Assembly (NCBI RefSeq): GCF_036345915.1
Contig: NZ_CP107785.1
Coordinates: 2,728,001-2,792,000, forward strand
From: Nocardia sp. NBC_00565
Lineage (GTDB): Bacteria; Actinomycetota; Actinomycetes; Mycobacteriales; Mycobacteriaceae
DNA: 64,000 nucleotides
Reading direction: 5' to 3'
Shown: in pieces, positions 30,519 through 39,730 of the stretch
How positions within the stretch are numbered: the stretch's first letter is position 1
Layout of the letters: every line of letters starts with the position of its first letter
Translations under genes and position numbers: made by a program
Notes under the pieces: generated by a model
The model's input: only the letters and a program-made list of their open reading frames with translations
What the model was told of the DNA's origin: nothing
Database searches by the model: none

Positions 30519-30635
30519 TCAGATCGATCGGGTGATGGGAACGGAGTGCACCGGCAGAATCCAGGCCTCCGCGCGCAGCCGCACGTAGTACGCGCCGACC
30601 ACGCACGCTCCGTTCGAGCCAGGACTGCCTCCCAT
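30519..30635 (-). other. Possible 38-residue small ORF upstream of erm
   Basis: A minus-strand frame from ATG 30635 encodes MGGSPGSNGACVVGAYYVRL and on to a stop at 30519. The composition is protein-like but the ribosome site is weak. It lies on the same strand as erm. Confidence 0.25.
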
Positions 30636-31052
30636 ACCGGCCAACCTAAGGCACCCGCTCACAATCCGCGAACGATTTATCAAGTCTTACCGACCACGAT
30701 GACCGAGTGGCGTAGTTCGCACTCGCGTGGCTGCACGAAAATCAGGGCGAATTCGACAAGGGAGTCCGGATATCGTGTCGCAGGCCGGGCGGGGTTGTTG
30801 CTGTGAGATGTGGACGTAGGCGTAAAGGGCACATTAGGCTGGGGAAACGCGAAATGATCGCGTGTTTGCTCGTGCCGACCGCGCTGTGTGGTGCGGGCCG
30901 ACGCCGTTCGCCTATCTGAGGTGATCGACAGGCGCCGTTGCTGGGTGCCGTGTGGTGATCGGTGATGTGCTGCGGTGGTTTTCTGGTCGATGCGGGACAA
31001 CGCCTGCGTGCCGCCAGCCGGGGGAGCGGGACGGAAAGGTGGTGGTGCGGTT
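30636..31052. other. Non-coding gap before the hybrid sensor kinase
   Basis: Apart from the possible small ORF just to the left, nothing coding is supported in this stretch. The part at 30660-30780 is less GC-rich than the surroundings and may hold the promoters for erm and for the sensor kinase. Confidence 0.4.
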
Positions 31053-33449
31053 GTGAGCGACGTCGATTTCCGTCGGTTGTTCGAATCGGCGCCGGGGCTG
31101 ATTCTGGTTCTCGATCCGCGTCTGCGCGTCGTGGCGGTGACCGACGCGTACGAGCGGGCGACCATGACCGAACGCGCGCAGATTCTCGGGCGGGACGTCT
31201 TCGAGATCTTTCCGGACAACCCCGAGGACGCCCAGGCCGAGGGAGTACGGAACCTGCGGGTGTCGCTGGAGCGGGTGCTGCGCGATCGGGTCACCGATGC
31301 GATGCCGGTGCAGCGCTACGACATCCGCCGTCCGGACGGCACGTTCGAGGAGAGGTTCTGGAGCCCGTTCAACTCCCCGGTCATCGACTCGTCCGGCGAA
31401 CTGCAATACATCATCCACCGCGTCGAGGACGTCACCGAGTTCATGCGACTGGAGGCCTCCGACGCGGCTCAGCAGCGGGAGGCCGCCGCCCTGCGCGCCA
31501 CGACCCGGCAGATGGAACAGGAGGTCTTCGCCCGCGCGCACGACGTGGCAGAGGCCAGCCGCCAGCTCAAGGAGGCCAACGCCGAACTGGCCGATCTGTA
31601 CGCGCGCAGCAAGGAGCTCGACGAACTCAAAAGCCAGTTCTTCGCCAACGTCAGCCATGAGTTGCGCACTCCGCTGATGTTGATCCTTGCGCCCGCGCAG
31701 AAACTGCTGGACGCGAGTGCCGACGACGACTCGAGCCGCGCGGACCTCGAGCTGATCATCCGCAATGCGCAGATGTTGGTCAGGCAAGTCAACAATTTGC
31801 TCGACGCGTCCAAACTCGAGGCTGGTGCAGTCCAGCCCGATTACGTTCGCGTCGACGTTGCCGAGCTGGCGCGGCTCAGCTCGTCCTACTTCGAATCCGT
31901 GGCTGTCGATCGCGGGGTCGGATTCACCGTCGATGCCCGGCAGTCGATCACTGCCATCCTCGATCCCGAGCACCTGCAGCGGATACTGGTGAATTTGCTG
32001 TCCAACGCGTTCAAATTCACCGAGTCGGGCGGGACGGTGCGCTGTTCGGTGTCAGCGGGTCGAGATGATCGAGTGATCATCGAGGTCGCCGACAGCGGGC
32101 CCGGCATACCGGTGCAGCAGCGGTCGGTCGCATTCGACCGGTTCCGGCAAATCGATGGCGGGCCCACCCGCAGGGTCGGCGGCACCGGCCTTGGTTTGAG
32201 TATCGTCCGCGATCTTGTCCGACTGCACCGCGGTGAGGTCACCATCACCGACGCGCCGGAGGGCGGGGCGATGGTGGTCGTGGATCTGCCTCGGACAGCG
32301 CCCGCAGGCACTCCGGTCCGGGCGGCGGCGCCGGACGCTGAGCAGGAGCGGCAGTCCCTCGATCCGGTCGCGGCGATCGCGGAACTGACCACCACGGCTG
32401 ATTCGCCGACGGGTCGGCCCTCGGTCGCTGCGCCGTCCAGGCCGGTGGTAGTGGTCGTCGAAGACAACGCCGACCTCAACGCCGTTATCCAGCAGGCATT
32501 GTCGGGACGCTACCGGACGCTGGCGGCCTCCGACGGCCGGTCCGGGCTGGAGCTGGCGCGGTCGTGCCGTCCGGACCTGATCATCTGCGACATCATGATG
32601 CCGCTGTTGAGCGGAGATCAGCTGCTCGCCGAGGTGCGGGCCGACCAGGTGCTGGCGAACACGCCGGTGCTGATACTCAGCGCCCGCGCCGATGACGAGT
32701 CACGGCTGGCGCTGCTGCAGGCCGGCGCCAACGACTACCTGCCGAAACCGTTCACGCTCAGCGAACTTCACGCGCGCGTGGACAACCTGGTGAACCTCCG
32801 GCTCGCCGAAGCCCGCCTGCGGACTGTGCGGATCGCCGGCGAGCGCGAACGGATAGCGATCGAATTGCATCGCACCGTGATTCATCGGCTGTTCGCGCTC
32901 AGCCTGCAGCTGAGCGGGATACGGTCGCTGGTCCGGCGACCGGTTATCGCCGATCGGCTCGACGATGCGGTCACCGAACTCGACACCGTGATCGACCAGA
33001 TTCGGTACACCATCAACGAACTCGAGCCCGTCTCCGAGGACGGCGGGTTGCGGACACAGCTGCTGGACCTGATCTGCGAGACCGCCGAGACGCTGGCAGC
33101 GCACTCCGAGGTTTCCTTCACCGGGCCGCTGGACACGATCGACGGAACCCTCACCGTCGGCGTCTACGACGCGGTACGACACCTGATGTCGGTGATCGTC
33201 CGCCACGGCGCAATGACCGAAGAGATCGCCCTGCAGGCCACGCTGGATGCCGATCTTGTCGTGACGGTGAACGAAAAGGCCGATGCCGCAACAGACCCAG
33301 CAGCAGACCGTGGTGACCCGGAACTGCTGCCCGAGCGTCTCGCCAACCATGCTGCGGCGCTCGCCATCACGACACCGGCCCCCGGTGAAACCACGTGGAC
33401 GTGGACGATACCCAGACCCTGCACAGATTTCGCGCACCAGGACCGATGA
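31053..33449 (+). CDS. Hybrid sensor histidine kinase with receiver and C-terminal DosS-like module
   Basis: The product is 798 residues from GTG 31053. A PAS domain comes first (FESAPGLILVLDPRLRVVAV), then a coiled linker. A full HisKA/HATPase core follows (FFANVSHELRTPLMLI with His, NLLSNAFKFT, DSGPGIP, GGTGLGLSIV). Next is a receiver (VVVVEDNADL, IICDIMMPLLSG with phospho-Asp, LPKPF). A last region begins ERERIAIELHRTVIHRLFAL, the DHp signature of NarL/DosS-type kinases, followed by a reduced ATPase-like part lacking N and G boxes. The last part may act only as a dimerisation or acceptor module. No partner regulator is adjacent. Confidence 0.9.
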   Translation: MSDVDFRRLFESAPGLILVLDPRLRVVAVTDAYERATMTERAQILGRDVFEIFPDNPEDAQAEGVRNLRVSLERVLRDRVTDAMPVQRYDIRRPDGTFEERFWSPFNSPVIDSSGELQYIIHRVEDVTEFMRLEASDAAQQREAAALRATTRQMEQEVFARAHDVAEASRQLKEANAELADLYARSKELDELKSQFFANVSHELRTPLMLILAPAQKLLDASADDDSSRADLELIIRNAQMLVRQVNNLLDASKLEAGAVQPDYVRVDVAELARLSSSYFESVAVDRGVGFTVDARQSITAILDPEHLQRILVNLLSNAFKFTESGGTVRCSVSAGRDDRVIIEVADSGPGIPVQQRSVAFDRFRQIDGGPTRRVGGTGLGLSIVRDLVRLHRGEVTITDAPEGGAMVVVDLPRTAPAGTPVRAAAPDAEQERQSLDPVAAIAELTTTADSPTGRPSVAAPSRPVVVVVEDNADLNAVIQQALSGRYRTLAASDGRSGLELARSCRPDLIICDIMMPLLSGDQLLAEVRADQVLANTPVLILSARADDESRLALLQAGANDYLPKPFTLSELHARVDNLVNLRLAEARLRTVRIAGERERIAIELHRTVIHRLFALSLQLSGIRSLVRRPVIADRLDDAVTELDTVIDQIRYTINELEPVSEDGGLRTQLLDLICETAETLAAHSEVSFTGPLDTIDGTLTVGVYDAVRHLMSVIVRHGAMTEEIALQATLDADLVVTVNEKADAATDPAADRGDPELLPERLANHAAALAITTPAPGETTWTWTIPRPCTDFAHQDR

Positions 33450-33535
33450 GAGCCCACTTGCGACCGTTCGGGGCAAAACGGCACGCCGACAGACACATTC
33501 ACGTTTGCCGATCGCGCGGTGGGTGCGGGTGCGGC

Positions 33536-35155
33536 TCAGCTGGAATTGACCGATTGATCGGGTTCCGGCGAAGTCTCCTCCGCCGCGCACGCGCGCCACA
33601 CCTCGGCCTCGGCATGATTGCCCTGACGCTGCAGAAGTTCGGCGAGCCCGACCATGGCACGAGATTCCCGCCGGTCGGCGGCGGCCCGCCACCAGTGTTC
33701 GGCATCGCCGACCTCGCCGCAGCGAAACCGGACCACACCGAGGTCGTAGGCCGCCCCCGCATGCCCGGCATCGGCCGCCTGCGCCCAGAGCCCGCAGGCC
33801 TGCTCCTCCTCACCACGTCTGAACATGGCGACGCCGAGATCGTAAAGCGCACCACGGTATCCGAGGTCCGCGTCCTCGGCCGACTGCGGTTCGATCTGCT
33901 GTCGGTCGAGCTGTGGCGGCGCGACCGAGGCGCGCACACTCGCTGATCCGGGCACCCACGCCGCCAGGAACCGATCCTGCGCGGAGTCGGCAGACGGCGT
34001 TCGGTGGGGTTCGGAGGGCTGCGTTCGTTCAGGATCCGCGGCTGCGAACGACTGATGGTCCAACTGTTGCGCTGGTAGTGCAGTGTGCCCGGGGTCCGCG
34101 GCTGGTGTTCGCCGCGGTTCTGGGACCGGAGACCGCGCGGGATGTGCAGAGTGCTCCGACTGTGGATAGGGCGTCCACGTGGGTTCCACGGCCGGACGTT
34201 GTTGTTGCTCTGACCGGGTGCGCTCGGGCTCGGCGGTTGCCGTGTGCGGTGGCTCCGGGAGCCGGGTCCACCCGGCGGGGGGCTGCTGTTGATCCAGTTG
34301 CTGCGGCTCCGACCTCCGAGGCTGCTCGGCTGTCGTCTGGTGCGGCGCTGAGAACTGAGCGAGTGCCGGGTTGGCGGTTGTTTGCTGCGGTGGCGGGAGC
34401 CTGGTCCATTGGGGGTCCAAGGCGGCGGGCTGCTGTGGCTCTGGGAACCGAACCGGCTCAGGGGTGGTGGATCGGATTCGGAGCGATTCGAGGGGTTGTG
34501 TCGCCTGCATGTCCGCGGACTGGGCCTGTTGACGCTCAGGCGATGGCGTCGACGGAAAGTTCGCGGGGGCCTGCACCGGATCAGGCGGTTGGATCGGCTG
34601 GGGCGGGGGTGCCGGTGGCGCGAAGGCTGGTGGCGCGGATACGGCGGGCACATTGGCGGTGTCGACTTCGACCACGAGGTTGGCGAAGTTCGGTGGGCCC
34701 TCGCCGACGCTGCACCAGAGCACGAGTCGGCCGGTCGGGGGTTGTTCGATGATGATGCCGTAGTTGCCGGTCCAGGATTTCTGCGCGCCGTAGCCATCCA
34801 CCCACACCGGAGTAAGGGAGAACAGTGCGCCCGGGTCGGTGGGAATCACCTCGAAGGTGACGCCCGCGGCGAGCGCGTCGCTCCACACATCGACACCGGC
34901 GAGCAGTCTGCCGTCGATACCGATATGTCCATCGATCACCGACAGTCCGATGCCGTGCCCGCGCAGGCCCGCGGGCGGCGCCGCGGACAGCAGCGTCATG
35001 GTGACCAGGATCGGTGCGGGCCCGACCTGTTCGGTGTACATCGGATAGATGAGGCTGCCGTTCCAATTGATCGGGTCGGCGGATTGATAGCGGGCGGCCA
35101 GCGGTAGGTTGTCGGGCGAATTCTGGGCATACCAGTGCGAGTACGGCTGATTCAT
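33536..35155 (-). CDS. Pro/Gln-rich protein with C-terminal Sel1/TPR repeats
   Basis: This 539-residue protein has three parts. Residues 1-170 form a globular beta-rich domain without a recognised family (ILVTMTLLSAAPPAGL, WTGNYGIIIEQPPTGRLVLW). Residues about 175-430 are a low-complexity Pro/Gln/Thr/Glu linker. Residues 435-530 hold three Sel1-like repeats (ALYDLGVAMFRRGEEEQA, AAYDLGVVRFRCGEVGDA, AMVGLAELLQRQGNHAEA). It has no signal peptide. The architecture resembles mycolata proteins tied to secretion or signalling scaffolds. A striking palindrome stands in its promoter region. Confidence 0.75.
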   Translation of the reverse strand: MNQPYSHWYAQNSPDNLPLAARYQSADPINWNGSLIYPMYTEQVGPAPILVTMTLLSAAPPAGLRGHGIGLSVIDGHIGIDGRLLAGVDVWSDALAAGVTFEVIPTDPGALFSLTPVWVDGYGAQKSWTGNYGIIIEQPPTGRLVLWCSVGEGPPNFANLVVEVDTANVPAVSAPPAFAPPAPPPQPIQPPDPVQAPANFPSTPSPERQQAQSADMQATQPLESLRIRSTTPEPVRFPEPQQPAALDPQWTRLPPPQQTTANPALAQFSAPHQTTAEQPRRSEPQQLDQQQPPAGWTRLPEPPHTATAEPERTRSEQQQRPAVEPTWTPYPQSEHSAHPARSPVPEPRRTPAADPGHTALPAQQLDHQSFAAADPERTQPSEPHRTPSADSAQDRFLAAWVPGSASVRASVAPPQLDRQQIEPQSAEDADLGYRGALYDLGVAMFRRGEEEQACGLWAQAADAGHAGAAYDLGVVRFRCGEVGDAEHWWRAAADRRESRAMVGLAELLQRQGNHAEAEVWRACAAEETSPEPDQSVNSS

Positions 35156-35464
35156 ATCGCGCCCCGACTTTCCACCGATGCTTCCTCGCCCCTGTCTACG
35201 CGGTCCGGCCGGATATACCGTACTCGTCTCGGATTTGGTCGGCGCACCGATGCGGTGCGGCCCACACCAACTGCGCAGTATGTCCGGAGTTGTTTCGGGC
35301 GCAGGTATTTACATGTAACTCACGGTTACATGTAAATCAGGTCTTGCGGAATTGTGTGCCAGAGCGGCGATCTGTTTATCGTACTCGGTGCCGGGCCGCG
35401 CTGTGACGCGACCCCGAAATTCGGGGTCGCGTCCAACGTAATCCGCGAGACGAGTTCCCAAGCG
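35156..35464. other. Intergenic region with operator
   Basis: No gene is present. The region holds the palindrome at 35307-35337 and a short inverted repeat CGACCCCGAA-TTCGGGGTCG at 35409-35428, a likely hairpin. Confidence 0.5.
35307..35337. promoter_or_regulatory. Perfect 13-bp inverted repeat, AT-rich operator candidate
   Basis: ATTTACATGTAAC and its exact inverse flank five bases. Each arm holds the palindrome TTACATGTAA, so the site consists of two 10-bp palindromes 17 bases apart centre to centre. AT-rich symmetry of this quality is very unlikely by chance in a GC-rich genome. It lies about 150 bases upstream of the Sel1-repeat gene. Confidence 0.65.
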
Positions 35465-36502
35465 TCAGACGCCGACCGCTTCTTCCATCTCCGCTGCGGC
35501 CTCGCCCGGTTGCCGCGACCGCACCGGGGCGGCCGGGGCAGGGGAGTTGCGCCGTTCGTGTCCGGCGGCCACCACCAGCAACACCGCACCGAGGGCCAGC
35601 CACCCGAACAGACTCGCGATCCGGCCGGCGAAACCCGCTCCGCCGTCGAAGTACAGCAGGCTGCGCGCACCCTCCACGAAACCGGCGCCGTTCCAGAACG
35701 CGTGCAGTGAACCGAAGAAGCCGCTCTGCAACTCGGGGCGGTAGATGCCGCCCGAGGTGGTGAAGTTGAGCATCACGAATAGCGCCATCAGCGCGAGGGT
35801 GGTCCAGCGCTTCAGGAAGGTGTGCAGGCCGATGCCGACGGTGATGATGCCCGCCGAGTACAGCCAGCCCATGGCCCAGATCGCCACGTAATCGTGGTCG
35901 ATGATGTGGAAAACGGGTGCGGCGACGGCGATCCCGATGATACTGACGACGAGCGAGGTGACCAGACCGATCAGCGCGCGCACCCGCATCGACAGCCCGG
36001 CACCGGCCGCACCGATCGCGGCGACGCTGCCGTAGGAGCCGATGCTCAGCGCGACCAGTAGGAAGAACAGACCCTGCCCGGTCGGATCGCCGCTGGCGGT
36101 CGGGGCGATATTGGTGACCGTCATCGGCACACCCTGCTGTCCGGCGACCTGCCGGAACACCAGCTCGACGGCCATTGCCGTGGTATCGGAATTCGCCTTG
36201 GCCACCAGCAGTTCCGGATGTTGCGTGTCGGGAACATAAGCGCCGGAGAGTGTGCGGTCGCGCAACTGCGCGGTGGCCTCATCGCGCGAGGGCAGCGTGA
36301 CCACCTCGAGTGCGTCGCCCGCCTTGTCCTTCATGGTCTGCGCCAGCACCATGTCCTGCGCGCTCGTGCCGACCACGGCCACCTTCAGGTGGTTGGGCTC
36401 GGGCTGATGGAACGCGCCCAGGTAGGCGAGCGCCATGCCGAGGCACATCAGCAGTGGGGTCAGCAGATGTCCGGCGACGTGCCGGAGCTGGTGCGAGCGC
36501 AT
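35465..36502 (-). CDS. ABC-2/YhgE-like membrane protein
   Basis: The 345-residue product starts at the ATG with AGGAG upstream. One N-terminal membrane helix (LLTPLLMCLGMALAYLGAF) is followed by an extracellular domain of about 130 residues (PNHLKVAVVGTSAQDMVLAQ), then five helices, which is the layout of YhgE/Pip and ABC-2 permease-like proteins. It is probably an export or cell-envelope protein. It lies divergent from a marR gene whose operator region covers both promoters, so it is the likely regulated target. Confidence 0.82.
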   Translation of the reverse strand: MRSHQLRHVAGHLLTPLLMCLGMALAYLGAFHQPEPNHLKVAVVGTSAQDMVLAQTMKDKAGDALEVVTLPSRDEATAQLRDRTLSGAYVPDTQHPELLVAKANSDTTAMAVELVFRQVAGQQGVPMTVTNIAPTASGDPTGQGLFFLLVALSIGSYGSVAAIGAAGAGLSMRVRALIGLVTSLVVSIIGIAVAAPVFHIIDHDYVAIWAMGWLYSAGIITVGIGLHTFLKRWTTLALMALFVMLNFTTSGGIYRPELQSGFFGSLHAFWNGAGFVEGARSLLYFDGGAGFAGRIASLFGWLALGAVLLVVAAGHERRNSPAPAAPVRSRQPGEAAAEMEEAVGV

Positions 36503-36539
36503 GAGATCAACTCCTGATAGTTGGTAAATACAACTATTG

Positions 36540-36558
36540 CAGTTGTAACATACAACTG
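36540..36558. promoter_or_regulatory. MarR operator candidate
   Basis: CAGTTGTA-ACA-TACAACTG is a perfect 8-bp palindrome. Further TACAACT/AGTTG half-sites lie at about 36517-36535 and 36566-36573. They fill the space between the divergent genes. Confidence 0.7.
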
Positions 36559-36573
36559 ATGTATAGTGCAACT

Positions 36574-37002
36574 ATGACTCCGGAACCGCGCACGTCGGCA
36601 ATCCGCACCATCCAGCGCGAGCTGACTGCGTTCGCCCGGCGCGCCCGCGGCCGCGCGTCGGAGCTGCATCCGGAGTTATCGCTGGTCGCGTTCAGCATCC
36701 TGGATCTGGTCATCGAGCGTGACGGCTGCCAGGCCACCGATGTCGCGGATCATTTCGTCCTCGACAAATCCACGGTCAGCCGACAGGTGGGCGCGTTGGA
36801 GCGGCTGGGGTATCTGACCCGCGAGGTCGATCCGGATAACCGGCGCAACCACATCCTGCGGCCGACGGCGGATGGGCGACGGGTCGCGGGGGAGGCCGAG
36901 CGGCGGCGCCACCGCGAGTTCGCCGAGCGTCTGACGGGGTGGGACGATGCCGATATCCGGCGATTCGCCGAGTATCTGGTTCGCTATAACACCGCCAAGT
37001 GA
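36574..37002 (+). CDS. MarR-family transcriptional regulator
   Basis: The 142-residue protein has the MarR winged helix: ATDVADHFVLDKSTVSRQVG as recognition helix and LTREVDPDNRRNHILRPT as wing. ATG 36574 is chosen over ATG 36559 because TATAGT at 36562-36567 ends six bases before it, giving a leaderless mRNA, and because the earlier ATG falls in the operator. It probably represses itself and the divergent membrane protein. Confidence 0.88.
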   Translation: MTPEPRTSAIRTIQRELTAFARRARGRASELHPELSLVAFSILDLVIERDGCQATDVADHFVLDKSTVSRQVGALERLGYLTREVDPDNRRNHILRPTADGRRVAGEAERRRHREFAERLTGWDDADIRRFAEYLVRYNTAK

Positions 37003-37079
37003 CACCGCGAATCCCATAGTCCCACTGTGTAATTGCGCTAATCCAGGTCACCAAACCAAGCGCTTGCTACGCTCACTCG

Positions 37080-38159
37080 ATGATCCCCACGATCGTCTGG
37101 GGCACCGGCAATGTCGGCCGCGCGGCCATTCGCGCTGTCGTGGCCAACCCGGCGCTAGAGCTCACGGGCGTGCTCGTCCACAATCCCGATAAGGTCGGCC
37201 GCGACGCGGGCCCGCTGGCGGCGCTCGACTACGACCTCGGTGTCACCGCCACCGCCGATATCGAGGCCGCGCTCGCCGCTGGGCCGCGGGCGGTGGTGTA
37301 CGCGGCCTCCGGCGATATCCGCCCGGACGACGCGCTCGCCGACATAGTCAGGGCGATCGAGGCGGGGGCGGTGGTCGTCACTCCCGCGCTCTACGCGCTC
37401 TACGATCCGCGCAGCGCTCCACCCGAGGTGCGCGATCCGGTGCTGGCCGCCATCGCGACGGGTGGCGGATCGCTGTTCGTCTCCGGTGTCGATCCCGGTT
37501 GGGGCAATGATGTGCTGCCGCTGCTGATGAGCGGACTCGGCAGCACGGTCGACGCGATCCGCTGTCAGGAGATCTTCGACTACACCACCTATGACCAACC
37601 CGATTCGGTCCGGTACCTGGTCGGTATGGGTCAGCCGATGGACTACCTGCCGCCGATGGTGGCGCCGGGTATACCAACCATGGTGTGGGGTGGCCAGATT
37701 CGGTTGCTGGCGCGGGCGCTGGGTGTCGAACTCGACGAGATCCGGGAAACCCTGGACCGGCGTGCGCTCGACGCCACGGTCGGCACCGCGCGGATGGGTG
37801 ATTTCGAAGCGGGCACACAGGGTGCGGTGCGATTCGAGGTGCAGGGGATCGTCGAGGGTGAGCCTCGGATCGTCATCGAACACGTCACTCGGATCCATGC
37901 TTCCTGCGCCCCGGACTGGCCGATGCCGCCCGACGGCGAGGGCGCGCACCGCGTGATCATCGAGGGCCACCCGCGCATCGAGATCACCATCGAGGCCTCC
38001 GACGAAGACGGAAACCGTTCTGCCGGTGGCAATGCCACCGCGGTCGGGCGACTGGTCAATGCCATCGACTGGCTCGTCGACGCCGAACCCGCACTCTATG
38101 ACGCGCTCGATGTCCCACTGCGCCCCGCAGTCGGCAAGCTCGGAAGGAAACAGCCATGA
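37080..38159 (+). CDS. NAD(P)H-dependent amine dehydrogenase-like (dihydrodipicolinate reductase fold)
   Basis: The 359-residue product begins MIPTIVWGTGNVGRAAIRAV, a Rossmann site. The later VSGVDPGWGNDVLPLLMSG and EIFDYTTYDQPDSVRYLVGM blocks match the actinobacterial DapB-like family known from 2,4-diaminopentanoate-type amine dehydrogenases. Substrate is unknown. The stop overlaps the next gene by four bases, so it forms an operon with a carboxymuconolactone-decarboxylase-like gene. Confidence 0.82.
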   Translation: MIPTIVWGTGNVGRAAIRAVVANPALELTGVLVHNPDKVGRDAGPLAALDYDLGVTATADIEAALAAGPRAVVYAASGDIRPDDALADIVRAIEAGAVVVTPALYALYDPRSAPPEVRDPVLAAIATGGGSLFVSGVDPGWGNDVLPLLMSGLGSTVDAIRCQEIFDYTTYDQPDSVRYLVGMGQPMDYLPPMVAPGIPTMVWGGQIRLLARALGVELDEIRETLDRRALDATVGTARMGDFEAGTQGAVRFEVQGIVEGEPRIVIEHVTRIHASCAPDWPMPPDGEGAHRVIIEGHPRIEITIEASDEDGNRSAGGNATAVGRLVNAIDWLVDAEPALYDALDVPLRPAVGKLGRKQP

Positions 38160-38641
38160 TCATCGATATTCCCGAGGGCAAGGACCCGATCGGCTACGTG
38201 TGGGGCGAAATGGTGCCCGGTATCGGCCTGGCCGCCTCGAACTTCTCGTTATCGGTGTACTCGCATTCGACCCTCGGGCTGCGCGAATTCGAGGCGGCGC
38301 GACTGAAGATCGCTCAGATCAATGGCTGCATCTTCTGCCTGGACTGGCGCACCGAGCGCGACGGGCAGAAGGTGGAGCCGGAATTCGCGGACGCGGTGAC
38401 CAATTGGCGCACTACCGAACTGTTCGACGAGCGAACTCGGCTGGCCGCGGAATACGCCGAGCGCTACGCCACCGACCACCACAATCTGGACGAAGAGTTC
38501 TGGGATCGCATGCGGGCGCAGTACAGCCAGACCGAGATCGTCGAGCTGAGTATGAGCATCGGGTCCTGGCTGGCGTTCGGCCGGCTCAATCACGTGCTCG
38601 GTCTGGATGCGGTGTGCGTATTGCCCGGACATTCGTCGTAG
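38156..38641 (+). CDS. Carboxymuconolactone decarboxylase/AhpD-like protein
   Basis: The 161-residue helical protein has the AhpD-type redox motif INGCIFCLDWR (CxxC) and a trailing helix with SIGSWLAFGRLNHVLG. The family contains alkylhydroperoxidase-like proteins; the decarboxylase name is historical. ATGA overlap with the upstream reductase suggests that both serve one pathway. Confidence 0.85.
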   Translation: MIIDIPEGKDPIGYVWGEMVPGIGLAASNFSLSVYSHSTLGLREFEAARLKIAQINGCIFCLDWRTERDGQKVEPEFADAVTNWRTTELFDERTRLAAEYAERYATDHHNLDEEFWDRMRAQYSQTEIVELSMSIGSWLAFGRLNHVLGLDAVCVLPGHSS

Positions 38642-38650
38642 GCGAATAGC

Positions 38651-39340
38651 TCAGTCGCCCAAGGGCTCCCACTGGACCCGGTCGAGTCGGCTCCACTCGT
38701 CGCCGGCCCAGTCCCAGAGGAGCTGGGCGACCGTCGCGCCGTCGGTCATCGTGGTGCCCAGTCGTTGGCCGCGGAGCGGGTGGTGCAGTTCGAGGGTGTA
38801 GTCGCTGGGGGAGTTGCGGTGGGTCCGAATGAAACTGTCGGCGGCATTCCGTTTTTCCAGGATCAGGAATGGAGTGGCGACCAACAGATGAAGTTGCCGG
38901 ACCCAGTCGAAAACATCGCGTTGGGTCAGCGAGGAATATCTGCGTTCACCGCCCATGTCGACCGAAACATAGCGACGAATTTCCGGGCTGGTCAAGGTAT
39001 TCGTTCGCGCATCGTAGAGTTCGTACGGGAAACCAGTGATGAGCGCTTCGATGAACTCGCGAATGCGCGGCGCCGCGTAATCCATCGCGGATCCTCGGGT
39101 TCGGCGCCGGTCCACGCTGTCGGCGGCGGTTACCCGCACGGAATCTCCGGCGGCCTCGATCCGCAGCCTGGCGTGTGGTGCGGAGGCCGGAATTCGGCTG
39201 TTCCATCCGTGTAGTCCGGCAATGACCGTGCGGTACAGATCGTCATCCGCGGGCTGTCCGCGCCGCGATCGAAAGTAGGCAAGTACGTCCCCCGGCGATG
39301 CTGCCGCTCCCGCGGGCAACACCACGAACTCATAGCTCAT
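38651..39340 (-). CDS. Hypothetical protein
   Basis: This is a 229-residue soluble protein with no recognised domain. It has a mixed alpha/beta pattern and a Trp-rich C terminus (VAQLLWDWAGDEW). The ATG lies 96 bases from the divergent ArsR-type gene, across its operator. Confidence 0.65.
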   Translation of the reverse strand: MSYEFVVLPAGAAASPGDVLAYFRSRRGQPADDDLYRTVIAGLHGWNSRIPASAPHARLRIEAAGDSVRVTAADSVDRRRTRGSAMDYAAPRIREFIEALITGFPYELYDARTNTLTSPEIRRYVSVDMGGERRYSSLTQRDVFDWVRQLHLLVATPFLILEKRNAADSFIRTHRNSPSDYTLELHHPLRGQRLGTTMTDGATVAQLLWDWAGDEWSRLDRVQWEPLGD

Positions 39341-39400
39341 TCACCCAATCTAGCTCGGGCTCTGCCATATTCGCCGCACGGCAATTCTAAGCGGCCGGAC

Positions 39401-39430
39401 TTGATAGGCAAGTAGATACTTGCCTATAGT
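39401..39430 (+). promoter_or_regulatory. Promoter and operator of arsR-type gene
   Basis: TTGATA (39401-39406) and TATAGT (39425-39430) are 18 bases apart. A perfect palindrome ATAGGCAAGTA-GA-TACTTGCCTAT (39404-39427) covers the space between. The GTG start follows TATAGT after six bases, so the transcript should be leaderless. Confidence 0.75.
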
Positions 39431-39436
39431 GAGTAG

Positions 39437-39730
39437 GTGAGCACCGGGGCGGCGGGCGGCGATGTCTTCAAAGCGTTGGCCGACCCAACGCGGCGCGCGA
39501 TCCTCGACGAACTGGCCGATCGCGACGGTCAGACGTTGTTCGAGCTGTGCACCCGGCTCACCATGGGCCACCAGCTCACCTCGAGCAGGCAGGCGGTCTC
39601 GCAGCATCTGGACGTGCTGGCGGCCGCCGGTCTGGTGACCACGCGCCGGGACGGCCGGTACAAGTTCCACCATCTGAATCGAGAACCACTGCGGCGGCTC
39701 ACCGACCGCTGGCTTCAGGAGGAATCATGA
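39437..39730 (+). CDS. ArsR-family transcriptional regulator
   Basis: This 97-residue winged-helix protein has FKALADPTRRAILDELADRD, the recognition helix SSRQAVSQHLDVLAAAGLV and the wing TTRRDGRYKFHHLN. No metal-binding Cys is present, so it belongs to the non-metal SdpR-like group. The operator overlaps its own promoter. It shares four bases with the following VOC gene. Confidence 0.9.
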   Translation: MSTGAAGGDVFKALADPTRRAILDELADRDGQTLFELCTRLTMGHQLTSSRQAVSQHLDVLAAAGLVTTRRDGRYKFHHLNREPLRRLTDRWLQEES

